DNA from: Frankiaceae bacterium
GTDB taxonomy: Bacteria; Actinomycetota; Actinomycetes; JAVEEB01
NCBI GenBank assembly: GCA_030840665.1
Contig: JAVEEB010000477.1
Coordinates: 1 to 10,088 of the forward strand
Direction: 5' to 3'
DNA length: 10,088 nucleotides
Part shown: in pieces, positions 1-6,244 of the stretch
Layout: each line of letters starts with the position of its first letter
Position numbering within the stretch: position 1 is the first letter of the stretch
Notes under the pieces: generated by a model
Database searches by the model: none
Seen by the model: the letters and a program-made list of their open reading frames with translations, nothing else
What the model was told of the DNA's origin: nothing
Position numbers and translations under genes: made by a program

Positions 1-116
1 TGCTTGCGCAACGATTCGGGTACGACGTGCGGGTGGTCCCGGGGTGCGGGCATGCGGCACACCTCGACGCGCCGCAGGAGTGGGCGGCCATCGTGCTCAG
101 CGTGGCCGCCGAGTGA
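1..116 (+). CDS. Alpha/beta hydrolase, C-terminal fragment (5' end outside window)
   Basis: Reading from base 3, the frame encodes about 37 residues ending in TGA at 114-116. The segment VVPGCGHAAHLDAPQEW matches the typical end of alpha/beta-fold hydrolases, where a G-x-G-H motif carries the catalytic histidine and is followed by an acidic, proline-containing stretch (here HLDAP) and a final amphipathic helix (WAAIVLSVAAE). The nucleophile and acid residues lie outside the window, so substrate and subfamily cannot be named. It converges on the pilT gene, with an 85-bp gap that holds hairpins. The identification rests on the histidine motif and the position near the stop codon; it is likely but short. 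Confidence 0.6.
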   Translation, partial: LAQRFGYDVRVVPGCGHAAHLDAPQEWAAIVLSVAAE

Positions 117-147
117 CCTGGCTCAGCCACGGTGGGCGGACAGCGCG

Positions 148-201
148 GGCGCCAAGGGCGCCGGGGTGTGTCCGTCGTACACCCTGTCCTTGCTCGTTTT
201 T
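148..201 (+). terminator. Candidate terminator region between convergent genes
   Basis: Two hairpins lie in the gap between the hydrolase stop and the pilT stop. The first is GGCGCC-AAG-GGCGCC at 148-162. The second is GGGTGT (164-169) pairing with ACACCC (179-184). A run of five T follows at 197-201, 12 bases after the second stem. For the plus-strand gene this resembles an imperfect intrinsic terminator, since the T run is too far from the stem. Without a T run on the other side it would work less well for pilT. Inference from inverted repeats only. Confidence 0.35.
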
Positions 202-1287
202 CTAGGCGACGAGACCCAGGCGGCGCAGCTCGACGGTGAGGTCGTGCGGGCTGGTCGACGCTGCCATCGCGTCTTCGAGAGTGACGACGCCGTCGCGGAT
301 GAACGAGACCAGGTGCTGGTCGAAGGTCATCATTCCGTAGAACCCGCCCTCGGCGATCAGCGAGTTGATGGTCCCCGTCTTGTCGGGGTCGGCGATCGCG
401 TCGGCGATGCGGCCCGTGTTGACGCAGACCTCCATCGCGACCGCGCGGCCTTCGCCGTCGGCCCGCGGGACGAGGCGCTGGCAGATGATGCCGCGCAGGG
501 CACCCGCGAGGGCGAGGCGCACCTGCTTCTGCTCGTGCGGCGGGAAGAAGTCGATGATCCGGTTGATGGTCTCCTGCGCGTCCGTGGTGTGCAGGGTCGA
601 CATGACGAAGTGACCGGTCTCCGAGGCGGCGAGGGCGGCCTTCACGGTCTCGTGGTCGCGCATCTCACCGACCAGAATGACGTCCGGGTCCTGGCGCATC
701 GCGGCGCGCATCGCCGTCGGGAAGTCCTCGGTGTCGACGCGCACCTCCCGCTGGTTGATCATGGCCAGCTTGTCGAAGTGCAGCACCTCGATCGGGTCCT
801 CGATGGTGACGACGTGGACTTCACGGGTGGAGTTGATGTGGTCGATCATCCCGGCGAGCGTCGTCGTCTTGCCCGAGCCGGTCGGCCCGGTCACGAGCAC
901 GAGCCCGCGCGGCTCCAATGCCAGGGTGCCGATGATGGCCGGCAGGCCGAGGTCGTCCAGGGGGATGGCGCCGACGGACACGCGGCGGAAGACGAGCCCG
1001 GCCGAGCCACGCGAGCGGAAGGCGTTGACGCGGAAGCGGCCGATGCCGGCGAGCGAATAGGCGAAGTCGGCCTCGTTCGTGCGGTGGAACTCCTCCACGA
1101 GGTCGGCGCGCAGCACCTCGAGCACCATCTGCTCGGTGTCGGCGGACGTGAGGTCACGGGTCTGCAGCTTGCGCAGCCGGCCGTCGATCCGGACGCGAGG
1201 GGGGGAACCGACCTTGCAGTGCAGGTCGGAACCACCGCACTCGACGAGGGCACGGAGGAAGGGCTCGATGGTCGTGGTCACGGTCAT
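202..1287 (-). CDS. pilT: PilT-type type IV pilus retraction ATPase
   Basis: A 361-residue protein of the secretion/pilus ATPase superfamily, in the PilT branch. PilT hexamers at the base of type IV pili hydrolyse ATP to depolymerise the pilin fibre and retract it. Visible motifs: an N-terminal PAS-like part with SDLHCKVGSPPRVRIDG (20-36); Walker A GPTGSGKT (134-141); Asp box TIEDPIE (161-167); Walker B ILVGEMRD with the catalytic glutamate (204-211); His box STLHTTDA (230-237). The length is close to the family norm. The C-terminal AIRNLIRE retraction motif of classical PilT is only partly kept, as GTINSLIAEG (305-314). The ATG at 1287 places the family N-terminus correctly but has no obvious ribosome binding site, so translation may be coupled to the biotin carrier gene 52 bp upstream. 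No pilin, PilB, PilC or PilM-Q gene is in the window. Confidence 0.93.
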   Translation of the reverse strand: MTVTTTIEPFLRALVECGGSDLHCKVGSPPRVRIDGRLRKLQTRDLTSADTEQMVLEVLRADLVEEFHRTNEADFAYSLAGIGRFRVNAFRSRGSAGLVFRRVSVGAIPLDDLGLPAIIGTLALEPRGLVLVTGPTGSGKTTTLAGMIDHINSTREVHVVTIEDPIEVLHFDKLAMINQREVRVDTEDFPTAMRAAMRQDPDVILVGEMRDHETVKAALAASETGHFVMSTLHTTDAQETINRIIDFFPPHEQKQVRLALAGALRGIICQRLVPRADGEGRAVAMEVCVNTGRIADAIADPDKTGTINSLIAEGGFYGMMTFDQHLVSFIRDGVVTLEDAMAASTSPHDLTVELRRLGLVA

Positions 1288-1339
1288 CTGTCGGCGCTGG
1301 TGACGCCTGCCTTGACCGCTGACCGGACTTTGTGGCGAC

Positions 1340-1552
1340 TTATTCGATTTCGGCGATGAGGTCGCCCTCTTGGACGACGTCTCCTTCGGCGACGTGGAGC
1401 GTGACGGTGCCGCTTTCGGCGGCCTCGACGGGGATTTCCATCTTCATGGACTCGAGGATCGCGATCGTGTCGCCCGCCTCCACCTCGGCGCCATCCTCGA
1501 CGACGATCTTCCAGACGTTCGCCACCATTTCGGCGCGGACTTCCTCGGCCAT
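1340..1552 (-). CDS. Small biotin carboxyl carrier protein (biotinyl domain only; TB7.3-like)
   Basis: A 70-residue protein consisting of a single biotinyl/lipoyl domain. The biotinylation motif is ESMKMEIPV (34-42), with Lys37 as the expected biotin attachment site; biotin-protein ligase would modify it. Sequence and size closely resemble the mycobacterial biotinylated protein TB7.3 (Rv3221c), by recollection of that family. The carrier would shuttle carboxybiotin from biotin carboxylase to a carboxyltransferase. The ATG at 1550-1552 is chosen because GAAAGGAA lies about 10 bases upstream and the next residues, MAEEVRAEMVANV, match the family start; the frame is open further upstream but runs antiphase through the end of accC. 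It lies 56 bp after biotin carboxylase and 52 bp before pilT, in one direction, so an operon is likely. It lacks the proline/alanine-rich N-terminal region of E. coli AccB. Confidence 0.93.
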   Translation of the reverse strand: MAEEVRAEMVANVWKIVVEDGAEVEAGDTIAILESMKMEIPVEAAESGTVTLHVAEGDVVQEGDLIAEIE

Positions 1553-1608
1553 GAAGACGGTTCCTTTCGTCAGGGTCGTACAGGCGTCGATCCAACCACG
1601 GACGCGCT

Positions 1609-2952
1609 TTACTTCTTGGCGCGCATCCGGTCCACGAGGCCCGTGTCGTACTGGCCGCTCACGAACTCCGGGTTGTCGAGCAACTCCGTGAAGAACGCGA
1701 GGTTGGTCTTGGGACCCACGACCTCGAACTCGGATACGGCCTTGCGAGCGCGTTCCAGGGCCTCGCCGCGGTCCGCGCCGTAAGCGCACAGCTTGGCCAG
1801 CAGCGGGTCGTAGTTCGGCGTGACGGTGTTGCCGTTGGCGTAGCCGGAGTCCACGCGGATGCCCTCGCCCCTCGGCTCGCGCCACGTCGTGATCGTGCCC
1901 GGCCCGGGCAGGAAGCGGACGGGGTCCTCGGCGTACACGCGCATCTCGATGGCGTGGCCGTTGGGCACGACGACGGCGGCCGGGTCGAACGTGACGCCCT
2001 CCCCCGCGGCGATCCGCAACTGCTGCTCGACGAGGTCGACGCCGGTCACCAGCTCCGTCACCGGGTGCTCGACCTGCAGCCGCGTGTTCATCTCCAGGAA
2101 CACGAACTCGTTGCCGGAGACGAGGCACTCCACCGTGCCGGCGTTCTTGTAGTTGACCGCCTCGCCGGCGCGGACGGCCGCGGCGAGCATCCGCGCCCGC
2201 AGCTCGGGAGTCACGGCGGGCGACGGCGACTCCTCGGCCACCTTCTGGTGGCGGCGCTGCACGGAGCAGTCCCGCTCCCCCAGCGCGACGACCCGGCCGT
2301 CGTTCAGCCCGAGGATCTGGACCTCGACGTGGCGGGCGTTGGCCAGGTAGCGCTCGAGCAGGATGGAGGGGGACCCGAAGAAGCGTTCCGCGCGCGTGGA
2401 CGCCGTCTCGAAGGCCTTGCGCAGGCCTTCCTCGTCGTACACGGTCGCCATCCCGATGCCGCCACCACCGGCGGACGCCTTGACCATGATCGGGTAACCG
2501 ATCCCGCGGGCCGCCTCGACCGCGGCCTCGACCTCGGTGAGGGGGTCGGGGGTGCCGGCCGCCACGGGGACGCCGGCCGCCTGCATCAGATTGCGGGAGT
2601 TGATCTTGTCGCCCATCGAGTTGATCGCGTCGGGCGACGGGCCGATCCAGACGAGGCCGGCGTCGACGACCAGCTGCGCGAACCGGGCGCTCTCGGCGAG
2701 GAAGCCGTACCCGGGATGAATCGCCTCGGCGCCGGTCTGCTTCGCGGCCTCGATGATCTTGGTGGCGTCGAGATAGGACTCCTTGGGCGCCGCGGCACCG
2801 AGGAGCACCGCCTCATCGGCCTCGCGGACGAACGGCAGGTCGGCGTCGACGTCCGAGTGCACCGCGACGGCACGGATCCCCAGCCGTTGCGTCGTACGGA
2901 TGATGCGCCGCGCTATTTCACCGCGATTGGCGACCAGAATCGTGTCGAACAT
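1609..2952 (-). CDS. accC: Biotin carboxylase (stand-alone, AccC-type)
   Basis: A 447-residue ATP-grasp enzyme that carboxylates carrier-bound biotin with bicarbonate and ATP. The full length matches stand-alone AccC (E. coli 449). Visible: N-terminal domain MFDTILVANRGEIARR; Lys116; glycine-rich ATP loop KASAGGGGIGM (158-168); RDCSVQRRHQK (227-237); EMNTRLQVEHPVTE (287-300) supplying Glu287, Asn289, Arg291 and Glu295 of the active site; and Arg338 in IEMRVYAEDP, the position of the catalytic arginine in E. coli AccC. All catalytic residues I can place are present. The start has a strong GGAGGAG about 6 bases upstream. Most actinobacterial acyl-CoA carboxylase alpha chains fuse this domain to a carrier domain (about 600 residues); here the carrier is the next gene. 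The carboxyltransferase partner, and hence the acyl or keto-acid substrate, is not in the window. Confidence 0.95.
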   Translation of the reverse strand: MFDTILVANRGEIARRIIRTTQRLGIRAVAVHSDVDADLPFVREADEAVLLGAAAPKESYLDATKIIEAAKQTGAEAIHPGYGFLAESARFAQLVVDAGLVWIGPSPDAINSMGDKINSRNLMQAAGVPVAAGTPDPLTEVEAAVEAARGIGYPIMVKASAGGGGIGMATVYDEEGLRKAFETASTRAERFFGSPSILLERYLANARHVEVQILGLNDGRVVALGERDCSVQRRHQKVAEESPSPAVTPELRARMLAAAVRAGEAVNYKNAGTVECLVSGNEFVFLEMNTRLQVEHPVTELVTGVDLVEQQLRIAAGEGVTFDPAAVVVPNGHAIEMRVYAEDPVRFLPGPGTITTWREPRGEGIRVDSGYANGNTVTPNYDPLLAKLCAYGADRGEALERARKAVSEFEVVGPKTNLAFFTELLDNPEFVSGQYDTGLVDRMRAKK

Positions 2953-2982
2953 GCGTGCTCCTCCGCGAGTTAACCCGGGCCG

Positions 2983-2988
2983 ACCCTA
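2983..2988 (-). promoter_or_regulatory. Candidate -10 element for accC-carrier-pilT
   Basis: TAGGGT on the minus strand fits the actinobacterial housekeeping -10 pattern TAnnnT and would start transcription about 25 bases before the accC ATG. No convincing -35 hexamer is visible 16-19 bases upstream. The 78-bp gap between the HD gene and accC would allow accC to have its own promoter instead of depending on the upstream genes. Confidence 0.35.
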
Positions 2989-3030
2989 GCGAAACGCCAT
3001 CGGAGGTCGGCGAGCGCCGCGCGGCAAGCG

Positions 3031-4362
3031 TCAGCTCAGGCTGTGCGAGACGACGTCGGCGAGGGCGGCCACGACCCGCGGGTCGTACTCGTACGCCATC
3101 CCCAGGCGCAGCCTCTCGAGGGCGTCGCCGTGGCCGCGGATGTTGCCACCCGCCTCGCTGACGAGGTCGTCGTACGCGCTGACGGCTTTGATGATCCGGC
3201 TGCCGAGCGGCACCGTCTCATCGGAATCCCGGCGATTGCGGCGGTACGGCTCGGCCTGGCGTTCGACGAGGACCGCGACCCGGTCCAGGAAGCCGGTGCT
3301 CCGGATGATGTCGGCGCCGAGGCCCGCGACCCGCGTGCGGTGCTGCGCCGTCACCGTGAGCGTGCTGCCGGGCGGCATCGGGTCGTCCAGGGAGAGCTGG
3401 CCGACGTCGTGCAGCAGCGCTGCGTACTCGAGGTCGACCAAGTCGTCCTCGCTCATCCCGAGGCGCCGACCGGTCGCGACGGCGAGTTTCGTGACACGTT
3501 CCGCATGACCTTGTACGACGTACCCGCCGACCTCCGTGATGCGGGAAAGGGCCCGGATCGTCTGGCCGTAGGTGGCGCGGATCTTCGCGTAGCGCCGGTA
3601 AGCGAATTGCGTCACGAGCAGGGGTAGCGACAGCGCCGGCAACGCCCAGAGCTCCATGCGGTTGGCCGCCAGCGGGATCAGGACCCCAGTGGCGGCAATG
3701 GCGGCGCCGAGACCGAGTGACAGACGCAGTTCGGACGTGACCGCGGCCACGAACGGCACCCGCAGGCGCCATCGGCGGTCGAACGCCGCAAGCACGACAT
3801 CGGTCAGCCCCGCCGCGGCAACGACAACCACCATCACCGACAGAATGGTCAGTTGTGGTGATGGGAGCGACAGATCACGTCGTACGACGGGAAAAAGGGC
3901 GGCAGCGAGCGCAACGATCAAGACTCGACGGGCGATCGTGTCCAAACGCAGGGTCCGGCCGACAGCCGCATGAATCATCCCGCCTGCCAGGCTCGCGGCA
4001 GCGGTCACTGAAATCGTCACGTACGCGCCATGCGGGACCGTCGTGGCCGGCGACAAGGACGTCAGACCGACGGAGTCTGTGAGCGCGTACGCGAGCGCCC
4101 CTGCCGTGGCCAGGGGGGACGCTTCGCGGTCGCCGGGCAATGCCACCCTGGCCAGCTCGCCGACGAAGATCAACGCAGCAAAAGCCAACGCAACGACAAC
4201 GGTTTCCCGGCTGAGTGGGTGCAGCATCGCTTCCGGGGCGGCGACAAGGGTCAGTGCCCCCGCAGCGAGAATCAACGGGTGTGCCAGGAGCAATTGCCAT
4301 AGGGCGATGGGCAACGGTGCCGCGCGACGCGCGGGCGTGGCCGCAGAACGCACTTGTGTCAT
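3031..4362 (-). CDS. Membrane HD-domain protein with degenerate HD-GYP site
   Basis: A 443-residue protein with a mostly hydrophobic N-terminal half (about 7-8 candidate membrane segments between residues 18 and 253) and a C-terminal HD domain (about 260-440). The HD core is partly kept: GHAERVTKLA with His286 and LLHDVGQ with His318-Asp319. The rest of the HD-GYP signature is lost. The lysine of HDxGK is Gln322; the HHExxDGxGYP motif is replaced by a stretch containing VERQAEPYRR; and the late VAD/DAFDAM motif is VSAYDD. A full di- or tri-iron phosphodiesterase site is therefore unlikely, so the protein is probably a sensor or regulatory partner. Its ATG overlaps the stop of the intact HD-GYP gene (ATGA, 4359-4362), so the two are translationally coupled and probably co-function. 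The ligand is unknown. An alternative is that it cleaves another nucleotide as a plain HD hydrolase. Confidence 0.85.
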   Translation of the reverse strand: MTQVRSAATPARRAAPLPIALWQLLLAHPLILAAGALTLVAAPEAMLHPLSRETVVVALAFAALIFVGELARVALPGDREASPLATAGALAYALTDSVGLTSLSPATTVPHGAYVTISVTAAASLAGGMIHAAVGRTLRLDTIARRVLIVALAAALFPVVRRDLSLPSPQLTILSVMVVVVAAAGLTDVVLAAFDRRWRLRVPFVAAVTSELRLSLGLGAAIAATGVLIPLAANRMELWALPALSLPLLVTQFAYRRYAKIRATYGQTIRALSRITEVGGYVVQGHAERVTKLAVATGRRLGMSEDDLVDLEYAALLHDVGQLSLDDPMPPGSTLTVTAQHRTRVAGLGADIIRSTGFLDRVAVLVERQAEPYRRNRRDSDETVPLGSRIIKAVSAYDDLVSEAGGNIRGHGDALERLRLGMAYEYDPRVVAALADVVSHSLS

Positions 4363-5675
4363 GCGCGCGCGGAAGGCTGAGGGAGGAGCAGGGGCTCGCT
4401 CATCGAGTCACCGGCCTCCGCCGGCCGGAACGGCTCGGGGTCGCCTTCCCAGCCCACCCTGGCGACCGCCCCGACAAGTGCGGCGACCATCGCAGGGTCG
4501 AACTGGACGCCCTCACACCGGCGCAGCTCGGCTACTGCCTTCTCCACCGACCGCGCTGGACGGTACGAACGCGTCGACGTCATGGCGTCGAATGCGTCGG
4601 CGACCATGATGATGCGGGCGATCTCGGGGATCTCGAGGCCGACGAGCCCAAGGGGATAGCCGGCCCCGTCCATCCGCTCGTGGTGGTGAAAAACGCCGGC
4701 GAGCGAGTCGGTCAGGAATTCGATCCCTTCCAGCATTTCCAGACCGCGGGCCGGGTGCGTCTTGATGACGTCGAACTCTTCGTCGGTCAGCTTGCCGTGT
4801 TTGCCCAGAATCCGACTCGGGATGCCCGTCTTCCCCACGTCGTGCAGCAGGGCGCCATAACGGACGGCGTCGACACGAAACTCGGGCAAGTGGGCCTCGT
4901 GAGCGATCATCGTCGCTATGCGCGACACGCGTTCTGAGTGCCCGCGCGTGTAGCCGTCCTTCACCTCAATCGCCGCGATCAGCGCGCGCAGCGTTGCGTC
5001 ATAGGCCTTTTCCTGCTCGGCATACTGGCGCAACGCCCACCGCGCGCTCAGGAACGGGAGAAGCAACAGCACGGCAGCCACGGGCGTATAGCTCAGCCAC
5101 AACACTGCCAACATCAGGCCCAACGCGCCGTACGCGACGTACGACAGGCTCGACGAGGCGACTGCTCGCAATACCGATGTCGGACGCAGCCCTTCCACCA
5201 TGGCGACCACGCCGGCGGTGAGAGCGACATTGATGATCGACTCGACGAGGACGGTCGCCATGACCACCCAGACCGTCCGAGGGAACGCATTCGACCCGAA
5301 TGAGTGGACGGGCCCACCAAGCTGTTCGTACAACAAGCCGGCTGTGCCGCCCGCCAGGGCGAGTTGTCCGAAATTGAAGGCGCGTTTGACGAGTGCTGGT
5401 GACTCACTGCTGTAGGCAAGTGCGGCCGACGCACAAACCAGCGTCGCGCCGGCGGCACCCACAAGCGTGAAAGAAGCCACCGCGACGACGAGCCCCAATG
5501 ACAAGTCGACCCAGCGCACTTTGGCCGACGAGAGCGAATCGCACGTGACCATGAGCCCGCACAGAAGTGCAACGGTCGGCCAATACGTGACATGGGCACC
5601 GGCAAAGGCGCATGCAGCCATACCGGCGACGGTGACCGTGCCGATGTAGATGCGGGCGCGCGCTGGCAGGCGCAT
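4359..5675 (-). CDS. Membrane HD-GYP protein, probable cyclic-di-GMP phosphodiesterase
   Basis: A 438-residue protein with about 6-7 candidate membrane segments (about 8-205), a short linker, and a complete HD-GYP domain (about 225-400). HD-GYP enzymes hydrolyse c-di-GMP to pGpG/GMP. Visible: GYTRGHSERV with His246; LLHDVGKTGIP with His278-Asp279 and Lys282; KTHP with His307; HHERMDGAGYP (331-341), the signature motif; and VADAFDAMTSTRSYR (358-372). Every ligand I can place is intact, unlike its downstream neighbour. The N-terminal membrane part is not a family I recognise; it may sense a membrane or external signal. The start at 5675 is preferred because GAGGA lies 8 bases upstream. A longer frame from TTG at 5732 is open but has no good binding site and begins directly after the stop of the small ORF. 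It overlaps the next gene by four bases (ATGA). Confidence 0.9.
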   Translation of the reverse strand: MRLPARARIYIGTVTVAGMAACAFAGAHVTYWPTVALLCGLMVTCDSLSSAKVRWVDLSLGLVVAVASFTLVGAAGATLVCASAALAYSSESPALVKRAFNFGQLALAGGTAGLLYEQLGGPVHSFGSNAFPRTVWVVMATVLVESIINVALTAGVVAMVEGLRPTSVLRAVASSSLSYVAYGALGLMLAVLWLSYTPVAAVLLLLPFLSARWALRQYAEQEKAYDATLRALIAAIEVKDGYTRGHSERVSRIATMIAHEAHLPEFRVDAVRYGALLHDVGKTGIPSRILGKHGKLTDEEFDVIKTHPARGLEMLEGIEFLTDSLAGVFHHHERMDGAGYPLGLVGLEIPEIARIIMVADAFDAMTSTRSYRPARSVEKAVAELRRCEGVQFDPAMVAALVGAVARVGWEGDPEPFRPAEAGDSMSEPLLLPQPSARA

Positions 5676-5732
5676 GGGGCAATTCCTCGGGGGAAGAGGA
5701 GTCGAGATGGCGAGGCCGAGACCGGCACGCAA

Positions 5733-5810
5733 TTAGACCCACTTGGTAAAGGGTGCGCCCTTGGTGAGGCTCTCTACCGCGTGCTCGATGGCCGTGAAAA
5801 TCTTCTTCAT
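5733..5810 (-). CDS. Small ORF, 25-residue peptide upstream of the HD-GYP pair
   Basis: An ATG-initiated frame of 25 codons plus TAA, preceded by AAAGGAG ten bases upstream, the strongest binding site in this neighbourhood. The peptide begins MKKIFTAIEHAV and ends PFTKWV. Residues 2-17 form an amphipathic helix with I4, F5, I8, V12 and L15 on one face and Lys/Glu/His on the other; a Gly-Ala-Pro turn and an aromatic, basic tail follow. It is in the same frame as the HD-GYP gene: TAA (5735-5733) is followed at once by an open stretch to the HD-GYP ATG 57 bases on. No homologue is recalled. Possible roles are a secreted or membrane-associated signal peptide for the membrane HD proteins, a small protein subunit, or a translated leader. 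Real expression is inferred from the binding site and position only. Confidence 0.55.
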   Translation of the reverse strand: MKKIFTAIEHAVESLTKGAPFTKWV

Positions 5811-5945
5811 CGAGGACCAACTCCTTTGCAAATGAAGTCACGGGGATCCGCTGAAATCCCGTGCAGCATCCGCTCCGCTGTGGAGTGCGGTTCTACTTGC
5901 TCGATGAGGGTCGTGCGTTCGTACCGGCCTCGGTCTCGCCATCTG

Positions 5946-6041
5946 CAGTTGTCAAATCGTCAGTGATGCCAAAGGCAAACCCTGCTCAACCGGCAGACGC
6001 GAACGTCTTCCCCCGTGCCGGCACGCATGCCGTGGCAACTG
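5946..6041 (+). other. Possible structured RNA element in the divergent region
   Basis: CAGTTGTCA (5946-5954) can pair with TGGCAACTG (6033-6041) over nine bases, including one G-U pair in a plus-strand RNA; the same pair is an A-C mismatch in a minus-strand RNA, so the plus strand folds better. Inside are TGCC-AAA-GGCA (5967-5977), AGACG-CGAA-CGTCT (5995-6008) and the palindrome CGTGCCGGCACG (6014-6025). If real it would lie in the leader of the gene at 6245, about 200 bases upstream. No known class is matched with confidence. Confidence 0.25.
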
Positions 6042-6200
6042 GGCCAGTGAATAGGCTTGATAACGATCACGTCAAGGCACTCGTCGTTAATTCTGGGAGA
6101 TCGGACAAAAACGGACTCCTGCAACAGGGATAACACGGACGAACCGGACACCGGCGCAGCGATTGGCTCCGGTCGGGCGCGCCGACTATCTGAGGAGCGC

Positions 6201-6228
6201 GTGGCGCCCTAGTCTGATGGCGCGCCAC
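6201..6228. repeat. Inverted repeat over the probable promoter of the 6245 gene
   Basis: GTGGCGC (6201-6207) and GCGCCAC (6222-6228) form a perfect 7-bp inverted repeat with a 14-bp centre that includes the candidate -10 TAGTCT (6210-6215). It ends 16 bases before the start codon. Its position suits a repressor site or a leader hairpin; no binding protein can be named. Confidence 0.3.
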
Positions 6229-6244
6229 GAGAGGACCAGACCAG

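Larger units (their letters stand above)
5811..6244. other. Long intergenic region with inverted repeats; divergent control region
   Basis: This 434-bp stretch between the small ORF and the plus-strand unknown gene contains no convincing gene; short frames in it lack binding sites. It is visibly richer in A and T than its surroundings at about 6040-6140. Minus-strand promoter candidates are TTGACG (6070-6075) with TATTCA (6048-6053) at 16 bp, and TTGACA (5950-5955) without a good -10. Plus-strand candidate: TAGTCT (6210-6215) as a -10. Inverted repeats: CTTGA-N11-TCAAG (6056-6076), TAACGA-N17-TCGTTA (6061-6089) and CGTGCCGGCACG (6014-6025). The last part carries two GGCGCGCC palindromes. A 96-nt possibly structured element is listed separately. 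Confidence 0.5.

Noticed and set aside
4..1359. Long plus-strand open frame of 451 codons opposite pilT
   Set aside because: It is antiphase to pilT, whose motifs are unmistakable; the translation is low-complexity, rich in Arg, Val, Asp and Gly, with no domain. High GC produces such shadows.
1553..2128. N-terminal extension of the biotin carrier frame to 262 codons
   Set aside because: The extra part is an out-of-frame reading of accC and is Arg/Gly-rich; the ATG at 1552 has a good binding site and the family start.
1954..2973. Plus-strand open frame of 339 codons opposite accC
   Set aside because: Antisense to a fully conserved biotin carboxylase; no recognisable protein features.
3016..3025. 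GCCGCGCGGC palindrome after the degenerate HD gene as a terminator
   Set aside because: Only a 10-bp GC palindrome without loop or T run; not enough to call a terminator.
5676..5732. TTG start giving a 19-residue longer HD-GYP protein
   Set aside because: No good binding site precedes it, and it follows directly on the small ORF's stop; the ATG at 5675 has GAGGA at proper spacing.
5950..5975. Hammerhead-like CTGACGA word on the minus strand
   Set aside because: The required stem II and GAAA partner are absent, so the word alone is chance.
5861..6151. Short frames on both strands within the intergenic region (5861-6133 plus, 5960-6151 minus)
   Set aside because: No ribosome binding sites, no recognisable features, and they cross the inverted repeats; not supported as genes.
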